A stretch of DNA of 41,864 bases, from NCBI GenBank assembly GCA_945833995.1, contig CAMAGM010000006.1, positions 1 through 41,864 of the forward strand, written 5' to 3'. Under the pieces are notes generated by a model. It saw nothing but the letters and a program-made list of their open reading frames with translations, was not told where the DNA came from and made no database searches. A program made the position numbers and the translations under genes. Below are positions 25,638 to 33,734 of the stretch, in pieces. How positions within the stretch are numbered: the first letter of the stretch is position 1; each line of letters begins with the position of its first letter. The stretch is from an uncultured Prevotella sp. (lineage in GTDB: Bacteria > Bacteroidota > Bacteroidia > Bacteroidales > Bacteroidaceae).

Positions 25638-25658
25638 AAACATTAAAAATATATCGTT

Positions 25659-26048
25659 ATGGGTAAATTTGTATGTGCAGGAGCAATGTTGCAGTGCTCA
25701 TTTGGAATGGCACCAAGCTCGTTTATGGTGGTTGACCCAACACGTCCGTTGGTGCAAAACAAACCTATTGGAAACATTATGGACAACAAACCAATGATGA
25801 ACATCATGCCATTCGGAATGTGCCAAAGCATGACCAACCCTACCGTGGCATCGGCTACGGCTGCCGCAGCGGGAGTGCTGACCCCAATGCCTTGCATTCC
25901 GGTGATAGCTGCTCCATGGACTCCAGGCGGGAAACCAATGATTAGCAATTCACCAGCCCTGATAGACAACTGTAAGTGTATGTGCAACTGGGGCGGGCAA
26001 ATATCCGTCACAATGCCGGGAAACGTGTGCAATGCAACGTGCAAATAA
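25659..26048 (+). CDS. DUF4280 PAAR-like spike tip protein
   Basis: 129 residues, Met/Cys/Pro-rich, without signal peptide. The pattern matches DUF4280: GAMLQCSFG near the start, then NIMPFGMCQSMTNP, LTPMPCIPVIAAPWTPGG, and a Cys-rich end (NCKCMCNWGGQISVTMPG). DUF4280 proteins are PAAR-like and are thought to cap the VgrG spike, with His/Cys residues binding a metal. Its presence beside the vgrG-like gene supports a complete spike. It is bracketed by repeats: element C before it and a GTTAAAGGA array starting at its stop codon. Confidence 0.82.
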   Translation: MGKFVCAGAMLQCSFGMAPSSFMVVDPTRPLVQNKPIGNIMDNKPMMNIMPFGMCQSMTNPTVASATAAAAGVLTPMPCIPVIAAPWTPGGKPMISNSPALIDNCKCMCNWGGQISVTMPGNVCNATCK

Positions 26049-26097
26049 AGGAGTTAAAGAAGTTAAGGGAGTTAAAGAAGTTAAAGGAGTTTAGAAG
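26046..26097. repeat. 9-bp repeat array (GTTAAAGGA type)
   Basis: About five tandem 9-bp units (GGAGTTAAA, GAAGTTAAG and variants) between the DUF4280 stop and the next ATG at 26098. The array therefore also provides the Shine-Dalgarno-like GGAG region of that gene. Related units form the arms of element D after the gene. Confidence 0.75.
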
Positions 26098-26862
26098 ATG
26101 AAGAAATCAATAATATTATCGCTGAGTGAGTTGCACGGACGACTTTTGGGTTATTTCTCCATGATGTCGTATGGCTATTGTCAGCTGTGCGTGAAGGCTG
26201 ACCCATCGTCGATTCTCGGTTTTGAGGAGGAGGAGGGCAGTATGGTCTATAGAATTGAGGACCTTGCCGAGGTGGGACTGCATGAGGAGCCAGAGAACGA
26301 GGACAAACTTGACCTCTACCCTAAGGACCCAAGCAACCTGGCAATATTGGCAAGGGGCATGATGAAGATTCACCCTGAGTTCAAGCAGTCGTTGGAGAAA
26401 TATACTGGCACTGAGGAGAACGACGAGAGCATAGAGTCGAAATACCTCCGACTGACAATGCCTGAGGTGAACGACGACCGCCGCGACCTCATCAATACCG
26501 CCATAGACGGACTTGACACCGAGTGCAAGCTGAAGTTTGACGCCATGAAGGCAAAATATCTCGCAAGGATCACCAAGGAGCTGATAGACGACCCGAAGGC
26601 ACTTGACGAGGCAAAGGAGAAGATTGACGAGCTGGTGGACGAGGCAGACCAAATGCGCGAGAAAATGACCAACGACAAGAAGCAGGAGGTTGAGGCTGCA
26701 TACCAGCGCTACCTGAGCAAGCATACGGCTGAGGAGATTGCCGCCGACAGGATGAATGTGAACAAGCCACAGGAGCACACTACGCAGCCACAGCAGAAAG
26801 CTGCGGAGAACAAGGAGTCAAGCCCGCTACCATTTATCGGTCAGACACTAAAGATGGATTAA
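26098..26862 (+). CDS. Unrecognised charged helical protein of the secretion cassette
   Basis: 254 residues, no signal peptide or membrane segment, not recognised. Residues 1-40 are mixed hydrophobic (SELHGRLLGYFSMMSYGYCQLC). The rest is acidic and largely helical, with a likely coiled coil at about 150-215 (KEKIDELVDEADQMREKMTND). The tail is Gln/Lys-rich with PLPFIGQTLKMD at the end. Position after the PAAR-like gene suggests an effector, chaperone or adaptor (inference from context only). It is flanked on both sides by GTTAAAGGA-type repeats, and so could be an exchangeable module. Confidence 0.55.
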   Translation: MKKSIILSLSELHGRLLGYFSMMSYGYCQLCVKADPSSILGFEEEEGSMVYRIEDLAEVGLHEEPENEDKLDLYPKDPSNLAILARGMMKIHPEFKQSLEKYTGTEENDESIESKYLRLTMPEVNDDRRDLINTAIDGLDTECKLKFDAMKAKYLARITKELIDDPKALDEAKEKIDELVDEADQMREKMTNDKKQEVEAAYQRYLSKHTAEEIAADRMNVNKPQEHTTQPQQKAAENKESSPLPFIGQTLKMD

Positions 26863-26872
26863 ACTGGGTTAG

Positions 26873-27000
26873 GGAGTTAAAGGAGTTCAAGAAGTTTAAA
26901 GGAGTTAAAGACAATAGTTTTTCCGCTTCAGTTAATGAAGTTATCACGGCTTGGACATACGTCTTGAACTCCTTTAAACTTCTTGAACTCCTTTAACTTC
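26873..27000. repeat. Inverted-repeat element D (GTTAAAGGA type)
   Basis: The left arm (26873-26910) and right arm (26963-27000) are reverse complements at about 36 of 38 positions, with a 52-nt loop. The hairpin ends the secretion cassette and probably terminates transcription. The loop end CACGGCTTGGACAT resembles CACGGTTGAACAT in element C. Confidence 0.85.
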
Positions 27001-27066
27001 ACTAAGATTGAGTTAATGAGAAACATTAAATAATGTAAATTATTCACGTTTTACAAAAGAAAGGCT

Positions 27067-27074
27067 TAATTTTG
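27067..27074 (+). promoter_or_regulatory. Promoter -7 box of the GH3-family gene
   Basis: TAATTTTG, 20 bases before the ATG. No clear -33 TTTG at the usual distance. Confidence 0.55.
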
Positions 27075-27094
27075 CACATTCAAAGTGCAAGAAT

Positions 27095-28603
27095 ATGAGC
27101 TTAACTCAATTTATAAGAAAAATATTCGTGCCTCGACAAGTGGAGCTTGAAAGGCACTACACCGAAGGCGAGGCTCTTCAGCACGAAGTGTTGAAAAGCC
27201 TCGTCAACAGGGCTTCTGACACCGAATATGGACGCAACCACGTGTTCACAAGCATAAAGGGCTATGAGGATTTCGCACGCAACGTGCCTGTAAACACCTA
27301 CGAGGAACTGAAGGGCGACATTGACCGCATGAGGCATGGCGAGCGCAACATCCTGTGGCCTGGAAAGGTGAGATGGTATGCCAAGTCGTCGGGAACGACC
27401 AACGACAAGAGCAAGTTCATACCAGTGAGCAAGGACGGACTGCAGAACATACACTACAGCGGTGGCACTGATGCCGTGGCACTATATCTGCGCAACTACA
27501 AGAAAAGTAAGCTCTTCGATGGCGAGGCCCTGATACTCGGCGGAAGCCACTCGCCAAACTACAACCTGCAAGGCAGCTTGGTGGGCGACCTTAGCGCGAT
27601 ACTCATAGAGAACATCAACCCACTGGCAAACCTCGTGAGGGTGCCTAAGAAGCAGACGGCACTGTTGTCGGACTTTGAGGTGAAGCGTGACCGCATAGCC
27701 CATGAGACACTGAACAAGAACGTGACCAACCTCAGCGGTGTGCCATCGTGGATGCTCTCGGTGCTGAGCCGCGTGATGGAGCTGTCGGGCAAGGAGCACC
27801 TTGAGGAGGTGTGGCAGAACATAGAGGTGTTCTTCCACGGAGGAGTGGCTTTCACGCCCTACAGGAAACAATATGAGCAACTCATAACCAAGCCCGACAT
27901 GCGCTATATGGAGACATACAACGCCAGTGAGGGCTTTTTCGGACTACAGGACGACCCCAATGACAAGTCGATGCTGCTGATGCTCGACTACGACGTGTTC
28001 TATGAGTTCATACCGATGGACGAGTTTGGCACTGAGAACCCAACGGTGGTGCCTCTTTGGGGAGTGGAGACAGGACGCAACTATGCCATGCTCATCTCCA
28101 CCTCGTGCGGACTGTGGCGCTATGTGATTGGCGACACGGTGAAGTTCACGTCAACCAACCCATACAAGTTTGTGATTACAGGCCGCACGAAGCATTTCAT
28201 CAACGCCTTCGGCGAGGAGCTGATAGTTGACAACGCCGAGAAGGGACTGTCGTATGCTTGCCAGCTGACTGGGGCGCAAGTGCTGGAATACACCGCCGCC
28301 CCGGTGTTTATGGACGCAAAGGGAAAATGCCGCCACCAGTGGGTGATAGAGTTCTCGAAGGAGCCTGACGACATGGAGAAGTTCGCATCGCTGTTTGACA
28401 AGCGGCTGCAGGAACTGAACAGCGACTACGAGGCAAAACGCTACAAGGACATTACGTTGCAGCACCTTGAGATAGTGGTGGCACGCCACGACCTGTTCAA
28501 CGACTGGCTGAAGATGAAAGGCAAGTTGGGCGGACAGCACAAGGTGCCACGACTGAGCAACAGCAGGGAGATAATAGACCAACTGCTGAAGATGAATTGT
28601 TAA
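27095..28603 (+). CDS. GH3 auxin-responsive promoter family protein
   Basis: 502 residues, usual for bacterial GH3 homologues, which share the adenylate-forming acyl-amido synthetase fold of plant GH3 enzymes. Visible motifs include YAKSSGTTNDKSKFIPVS (ATP-binding, about 92-109), YNASEGFFGLQDDPND near 275-290, and the C-terminal VITGRTKHFINAFGEEL hinge. The plant enzymes join amino acids to jasmonate or auxin; the bacterial substrate is not established. It appears to be the first gene of a run with an Ig-like lipoprotein and a DUF3108 gene, separated by 16 and -1 bases. Confidence 0.88.
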   Translation: MSLTQFIRKIFVPRQVELERHYTEGEALQHEVLKSLVNRASDTEYGRNHVFTSIKGYEDFARNVPVNTYEELKGDIDRMRHGERNILWPGKVRWYAKSSGTTNDKSKFIPVSKDGLQNIHYSGGTDAVALYLRNYKKSKLFDGEALILGGSHSPNYNLQGSLVGDLSAILIENINPLANLVRVPKKQTALLSDFEVKRDRIAHETLNKNVTNLSGVPSWMLSVLSRVMELSGKEHLEEVWQNIEVFFHGGVAFTPYRKQYEQLITKPDMRYMETYNASEGFFGLQDDPNDKSMLLMLDYDVFYEFIPMDEFGTENPTVVPLWGVETGRNYAMLISTSCGLWRYVIGDTVKFTSTNPYKFVITGRTKHFINAFGEELIVDNAEKGLSYACQLTGAQVLEYTAAPVFMDAKGKCRHQWVIEFSKEPDDMEKFASLFDKRLQELNSDYEAKRYKDITLQHLEIVVARHDLFNDWLKMKGKLGGQHKVPRLSNSREIIDQLLKMNC

Positions 28604-28619
28604 TTTTGATACAGAAACA

Positions 28620-30587
28620 GTGAAGAACGACAATAGATGGATATTGGTTTGCCTCCTTTTGGCAATGGTGGTCTCATGCGCAAGGATGGGACAGCCCGAC
28701 GGAGGCTGGTATGACGACACTCCCCCAAGGGTCGTCCACACCGACCCTGCCGATAAGGGAACGGGAGTGAGGTCGAAGAAGGTGACTATAACATTCGACG
28801 AGTTCATAAAACTGGAGGACGCAAGCAACAAGGTTGTCATCTCGCCCCCACAGATAGAACCTGCCGACATAAAGAGCTCGGGCAAGAAGATTGTTGTCGA
28901 GCTGAAAGACTCGCTGAAGGACAGCACCACCTACACCATAGACTTCTCCGACGCCATATCGGACAACAACGAGGGCAACCCAATGGGCAACTATACGTTC
29001 AGTTTCTCCACAGGCGAGAGGATTGACACGTTTGAGGTGTCGGGCAACGTGCTCGACGCTACAAACCTTGAGCCGATAAAGGGCATACTCGTTGGTCTCT
29101 ACGACGACCTTTCGGACACGGTGTTCGCAAGCAAGCCTTTCATAAGGGTGTCGAGGACTGACAGCCGCGGACGCTTCGTAATCAGGGGAATAGCCCCTGG
29201 CACCTATAGGGTCTATGCCCTCCAGGATGCCGACGGCAACTACACCTACAGCCAGAAGAGCGAGATGCTGGCGTTCAGCCACGCGACATTCGAGCCATAC
29301 GCCAAACCCGACATTAGGCAGGACACCGTGTGGCGCGACACGCTGCGCATCGACTCTATAATAAGGACACCATACACGCATTTCTATCCCGACGACCTCG
29401 TGTTGAGGGCATTCACGGCATTGCAGACCGACCGCTATCTCGTAAAGACCGAGCGTGCGGAGCCCAACCGCCTAAACTTCTACTTCAGCTATGGCAACGA
29501 CTCGCTGCCGCAGCTAAAGGGACTGAACTTCAACTCCGACAGCGCTTTCGTGGTGGACTCAAACCTGAAGAACGACACCATAACCTATTGGATAAAGGAC
29601 ACGACACTGATAAACACCGACTCGCTGACCGTTGAGGCACGCTACCTCATAACCGACTCTACGGGAACTCTCGTGATGCAGACCGACACACTGGAGATGA
29701 TACCGAAGATGTCGTATGAGAGGAGAATGAAACAGGAGGCGAAGGAGAACGAGAAATGGCTGAAGGAACAGGAGAAGAAAAAGAAGAAGGGCGAGGCATA
29801 CGACTCCATCATGCCTGTGAAGCCATTGGAGCCGCAGATAAGCGGTAGTGGCACGATAACGCCTGAGCAAAACATATTCTTCACGATGCCCACGCCACTG
29901 GAGAAATGCGACACGTCGGCAATACAGCTATACTCGAAAATCGACACGCTGTGGTACAAATCGAGGTTTGAATGGCTGCCAGTGCCGGGGAACATAAAAA
30001 AATATGAGCTACGGGCGGAATGGCGACCAGACATCGAATACAGCCTTGAGGTCGATTCGGCTGCCTTCATTGACATCTACGGACTGGTGTCGAAGTCGAT
30101 AAAACAAGGCATAAAGGTTAGCTCCAACGAGGAGTTCGGCTCACTGATAGTGAACGTGAGCGGGCAACGCGACTCCTCGACGGTGATAGTGCAGCTGCTC
30201 GGCTCTAGCGACAACGTGCAGAAGGAGACAAAGGTCGTGGATGGCTCGGCGGAGTTCTTCTATCTGAAAGCAGGGAAATACTACCTCAGGGCGTTTGTTG
30301 ACAACAACGACAATGGGCAGTGGGACACTGGCGACTACTATGCCGACCTGCAACCTGAGGAAGTATTCTACTACCCCAAGGAAGTGGAATGTAAGGAGAA
30401 ATGGGACATCACGATAGGATGGGACCTCAACGCCACGCCTGTGGCACGGCAGAAGCCGCAAGCCATAACGAAGCAGAAATCGGAACAGGAGAAGAAACTG
30501 CGCAACCGCAATGCCGACAGGGCAAAACAGCTTGGAATAGAATACAAGAGAGAGATAAACACCATTAAGAACAAAGTATTAAAGTAA
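28620..30587 (+). CDS. Ig-like domain lipoprotein
   Basis: 655 residues starting at GTG, chosen because it opens a lipoprotein signal (MVVSC, Cys about 20). Residues about 35-140 form a bacterial Ig-like domain of the Big_5 type (PPRVVHTDPADKGTGV, ITFDEFI, TTYTIDFSDAISDNNEGN). A carboxypeptidase-regulatory-like beta domain follows (about 140-205: VSGNVLDATNLEPIKGILVGLYD, GRFVIRGIAPGTYRVYAL). A Lys/Glu-rich linker lies near 370-390 and the C terminus is basic. Probably a periplasmic or surface structural lipoprotein; no enzyme motif. It overlaps the next start by one base (TAATG). Confidence 0.8.
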   Translation: MKNDNRWILVCLLLAMVVSCARMGQPDGGWYDDTPPRVVHTDPADKGTGVRSKKVTITFDEFIKLEDASNKVVISPPQIEPADIKSSGKKIVVELKDSLKDSTTYTIDFSDAISDNNEGNPMGNYTFSFSTGERIDTFEVSGNVLDATNLEPIKGILVGLYDDLSDTVFASKPFIRVSRTDSRGRFVIRGIAPGTYRVYALQDADGNYTYSQKSEMLAFSHATFEPYAKPDIRQDTVWRDTLRIDSIIRTPYTHFYPDDLVLRAFTALQTDRYLVKTERAEPNRLNFYFSYGNDSLPQLKGLNFNSDSAFVVDSNLKNDTITYWIKDTTLINTDSLTVEARYLITDSTGTLVMQTDTLEMIPKMSYERRMKQEAKENEKWLKEQEKKKKKGEAYDSIMPVKPLEPQISGSGTITPEQNIFFTMPTPLEKCDTSAIQLYSKIDTLWYKSRFEWLPVPGNIKKYELRAEWRPDIEYSLEVDSAAFIDIYGLVSKSIKQGIKVSSNEEFGSLIVNVSGQRDSSTVIVQLLGSSDNVQKETKVVDGSAEFFYLKAGKYYLRAFVDNNDNGQWDTGDYYADLQPEEVFYYPKEVECKEKWDITIGWDLNATPVARQKPQAITKQKSEQEKKLRNRNADRAKQLGIEYKREINTIKNKVLK

Positions 30588-31399
30588 TGAACATGAAACA
30601 CATACTGCTGACGGTGATGATTGCGCTCTCGTCACTCACCGCCTCCGCACAATGCGGAATTGAGAACACTGCCTTCAAGTCGGGCGAGTATCTGTCATAC
30701 GACCTCTTCTTCAACTGGAAGTTCGTGTGGGTGAAGGTAGGCTCGGCATCGATGAGCACCGTACAGTCGCGCTACAACGGCAAGCCCGCATGGCGCAGCA
30801 GCCTTACGACACGAAGCAACAGCAAGCTCGACAAGATATTCACACTGCGCGACACACTGCTGTCATATTGCTCCGACGAGCTCGCACCGCTCTATTTCCG
30901 CAAGGGAGCAAGGGAAGGCGACCGCTACTACGTGGACGAAATATGGTACTCTTACCCCAACTCCAACTGCCACATGAAGCAGCACCGCATAGAGAACAGC
31001 GGCGAACACGTTTGGAAACAGTCGGAATATCAGGACTGCATCTACGACATGATGAGCATATTCCTCCGCGCACGCAATTTCGACGCATCGAAATTCAAGG
31101 TGGGACAGAACATTCCAATGCCAATAAGCGACGCCAAGCGACTGTCGAAATCATGGCTGAAATACCAAGGGAAGGAGACTTTTGAGATGGAGGACACGAA
31201 ACAGAAGTTCCGTTGCCTCGTGTTCTCGTTCATAGAGCGTGAGGACGGAAAGAACCACGAGCTGATACGCTTCTTCATAACCGACGACGCCAACCACATA
31301 CCCGTACGCCTCGACATGTTTCTCAGCTTTGGCTCGGCAAAGGCGTTCCTAAAGGGATATAAGGGAGTGCGCAACCCAATGACATCAAAAATGAACTAA
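30587..31399 (+). CDS. DUF3108 exported protein
   Basis: 270 residues with a signal peptide cleaved about residue 21 (LTASAQC). The body matches DUF3108: a beta-rich fold with FKSGEYLSYDLFFNWKFVWVKVG at the start, the DKIFTLRDTLLSY segment, IYDMMSIFLRARNFD in the middle and VRLDMFLSFGSAKAFLKGYKG at the end. Function of the family is unknown; it is exported, probably periplasmic. The TAATG overlap with the Ig-like gene implies co-translation. The following DUF5119-like gene starts 11 bases later. Confidence 0.82.
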   Translation: MNMKHILLTVMIALSSLTASAQCGIENTAFKSGEYLSYDLFFNWKFVWVKVGSASMSTVQSRYNGKPAWRSSLTTRSNSKLDKIFTLRDTLLSYCSDELAPLYFRKGAREGDRYYVDEIWYSYPNSNCHMKQHRIENSGEHVWKQSEYQDCIYDMMSIFLRARNFDASKFKVGQNIPMPISDAKRLSKSWLKYQGKETFEMEDTKQKFRCLVFSFIEREDGKNHELIRFFITDDANHIPVRLDMFLSFGSAKAFLKGYKGVRNPMTSKMN

Positions 31400-31410
31400 G
31401 GAGACACCAC

Positions 31411-32316
31411 TTGCAGACTCCAAGTACAATAAGGCTACACCTTATATTATTATATATGGTGGTGACTGCCGTGGCATCGTGCTCCTACATCGACCCAGAG
31501 GAGATGGGCTCAGGTGAAGACCGAGGAACAGAAGTGGCAATAGAGTGCGATGCGGAGCTACAGCCACAGCAATGGTATGTAAGGATTGTGGACGACAACG
31601 ACTCCACAAGGCACTACTACAGCGAGAACGGCACCGTCAGCGTAGGCAACAAGCTGCTCTCAATGCTGGTTTACAACACCGACATGGAGAACATCGACAT
31701 TGTGGAACATGGCGAAAGCAACACCACAATGGCAAAGGTGAGAAGAATTGACAGCCAACTGCCCATCAACGGCAAGCCTATTGCCCTGATGCCCGACAAC
31801 CTCTTCTCCGAATACATCGAAATGGAAACGAGCGAGACGTTAGAGAGAATCGTGCTGTCGCCCAAGTCGCGCATAAGGACGTTCCAACTAAGGCTTGAAC
31901 TGAGGACGAAAGCCAAGGATGTGATAGGCTGCAGGACTGCACTGATTGACGGAATGGCGGAGTCGATAAACCTAATCACACTGAAGCCATCGGACAACGA
32001 GGTGGCATTGGCAGTGCCAGTATGGCTTGACGACACTATGGAAGGCAGCAGCGACACCGTGGCTGTGGCTCATGCCAAGATGACTACTTTCGGCAGAGCG
32101 GCGGCAAGCACCAAGAGCACCATGCTGCTCACATTGCAGTATGCCAACGGAAAGGAAACGACCATTGCGATAGACATGACCAAGGACACGGTGGATGAGA
32201 ACAGCGGAAATGAGATAACGAAAACCGTTGCCATTGACGACTTGGGCAATGGGAAAGACACTGACAACGTGGACGTGGAGGATAGGGAAAATGAGAACAC
32301 CCACATCAACTTATAG
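31411..32316 (+). CDS. DUF5119 / FimB-Mfa2-like putative lipoprotein
   Basis: 301 residues from a TTG start supported by AAGGAG at 31398-31403, seven bases upstream. The next ATG (31456) would leave too short a signal before the lipobox (VASC). The mature part is beta-rich with SMLVYNTDMENI, IALMPDNLFSEYIE, IDGMAESINLITLKP and MTTFGRAAASTKSTMLLTLQYANG, in the order seen in DUF5119 proteins. These belong to the FimB/Mfa2-like group of Bacteroidales surface proteins, but this assignment is from pattern memory. The C-terminal 30 residues are Asp/Asn-rich. Confidence 0.6.
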   Translation: MQTPSTIRLHLILLYMVVTAVASCSYIDPEEMGSGEDRGTEVAIECDAELQPQQWYVRIVDDNDSTRHYYSENGTVSVGNKLLSMLVYNTDMENIDIVEHGESNTTMAKVRRIDSQLPINGKPIALMPDNLFSEYIEMETSETLERIVLSPKSRIRTFQLRLELRTKAKDVIGCRTALIDGMAESINLITLKPSDNEVALAVPVWLDDTMEGSSDTVAVAHAKMTTFGRAAASTKSTMLLTLQYANGKETTIAIDMTKDTVDENSGNEITKTVAIDDLGNGKDTDNVDVEDRENENTHINL

Positions 32317-32378
32317 GCTAATAGTTGTGGAAAAGAAAAAATTATGGGCAAAACGTCCGTAGTATGAGATTTTTTCTG

Positions 32379-32386
32379 TAACTTTG
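32379..32386 (+). promoter_or_regulatory. Promoter -7 box of miaB
   Basis: TAACTTTG followed by GCAC, 25 bases before the ATG at 32412. No clear -33 element. Confidence 0.5.
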
Positions 32387-32411
32387 CACGCAAATTTCAA
32401 ACTGTTTGACA

Positions 32412-33734
32412 ATGAAGAAATTATATATCGAAACCTACGGATGCCAAATGAACGTGGCAGACTCGGAGGTTGTTGCCTCAGTGATGCAAATGGCAGGATA
32501 TGAGACCTGCAATGACATCAGCGAAGCCAATGCCGTGTTCCTCAACACCTGCTCTGTGCGCGACAATGCCGAGCAGAAAATATACAACCGTCTCGACACG
32601 CTAAACGCCGAGAGGAAGAAGGGAAGGAAACTGATTCTCGGAGTGTTGGGCTGCATGGCTGAGCGAGTGAGGGAAGACCTGCTCCAAAACCACCATGCCG
32701 ACCTCGTGGCAGGCCCTGACTCCTACTTGTCGCTTCCCGACCTCATAGCCCAAGCCGAGACAGGACACAAGGCAATAAACATCGAGCTATCGACATCAGA
32801 GACATACAAGGACATCGTGCCGCAAAGGCTCCACGGTGCGAAGATTGGAGGTTTTGTCAGTATAATGCGAGGTTGCAACAACTTCTGCCACTACTGCATA
32901 GTGCCCTACACAAGAGGAAGGGAGAGAAGCCGCGACGTGGAGAGCATACTGCGTGAGGTGCGCGACCTTCGCGACCGTGGCTACAAGGAAGTGACGCTGT
33001 TGGGACAGAACGTAAACTCCTATTTTTATAAAAACGAGACCATGGAAAAGGGAATAGACTTCCCAGAGCTGCTGCGCACCGTGGCAAACGAGGCACCGGA
33101 GATGAGAATACGCTTCACCACCTCGCACCCAAAGGACATGAGCGACGAGACTCTCCGTGTGATAGCCGAGACACCAAACATCTGCAAGCACATCCACCTG
33201 CCTGTACAGAGCGGAAGTGACAGAATCCTGAAACTGATGAACAGGAAATATACCCGCGAGTGGTATCTTGACCGTGTGGCTGCAATACGCCGCATAATAC
33301 CCGACTGCGGACTATCGACCGACATTTTCGTGGGCTATCACAGCGAGACTGAGGAGGATCACCAGCTGTCGCTGCAGCTTATGCGCGAGGTGGGCTACGA
33401 CTCAGCCTTCATGTTCAAATACTCGGAGCGCCCCGGGACATACGCGTCGAAACATCTTCCCGACGACGTGCCAGAAGACGTGAAGATAAGGCGACTGAAC
33501 GAACTGATACACCTGCAGACCGAGATGTCGGCACTTGCCAACAGGCGCGACGAGGGCAAGGAGTTCGACGTGCTGGTGGAAGGTTTCAGCAAACGCTCAA
33601 GGGAGCAGCTCTGCGGACGAACCGAGCAGAACAAGATGGTGGTGTTTGACAAGGGCAACCACCACATTGGAGAGACCGTGAGGGTGAGGATAACGGGAAG
33701 CTCAAGCGCAACACTATTCGGAGAAGAGGCATGA
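32412..33734 (+). CDS. miaB: tRNA-2-methylthio-N6-isopentenyladenosine synthase
   Basis: 440 residues. It methylthiolates i6A37 in tRNAs reading UNN codons. The N-terminal UPF0004 domain has the three cluster Cys (ETYGCQMN at 11, NTCSV, LGCMAERV). The radical-SAM motif C-x3-C-x2-C is CNNFCHYC at 155-162, and a C-terminal TRAM domain runs over the last 65 residues. The MiaB rather than MtaB/RimO assignment rests on GCQMNVADSE and the LLGQNVNSY block. ATG 32412 is preferred to the TTG two codons earlier. Its stop overlaps the ABC gene start (ATGA). Confidence 0.96.
   Translation: MKKLYIETYGCQMNVADSEVVASVMQMAGYETCNDISEANAVFLNTCSVRDNAEQKIYNRLDTLNAERKKGRKLILGVLGCMAERVREDLLQNHHADLVAGPDSYLSLPDLIAQAETGHKAINIELSTSETYKDIVPQRLHGAKIGGFVSIMRGCNNFCHYCIVPYTRGRERSRDVESILREVRDLRDRGYKEVTLLGQNVNSYFYKNETMEKGIDFPELLRTVANEAPEMRIRFTTSHPKDMSDETLRVIAETPNICKHIHLPVQSGSDRILKLMNRKYTREWYLDRVAAIRRIIPDCGLSTDIFVGYHSETEEDHQLSLQLMREVGYDSAFMFKYSERPGTYASKHLPDDVPEDVKIRRLNELIHLQTEMSALANRRDEGKEFDVLVEGFSKRSREQLCGRTEQNKMVVFDKGNHHIGETVRVRITGSSSATLFGEEA

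Noticed and set aside
18929..26862. Prophage tail module
   Set aside because: There are no capsid, terminase, integrase, lysis or tape-measure genes; TssD and DUF4280 signatures fit type VI better.
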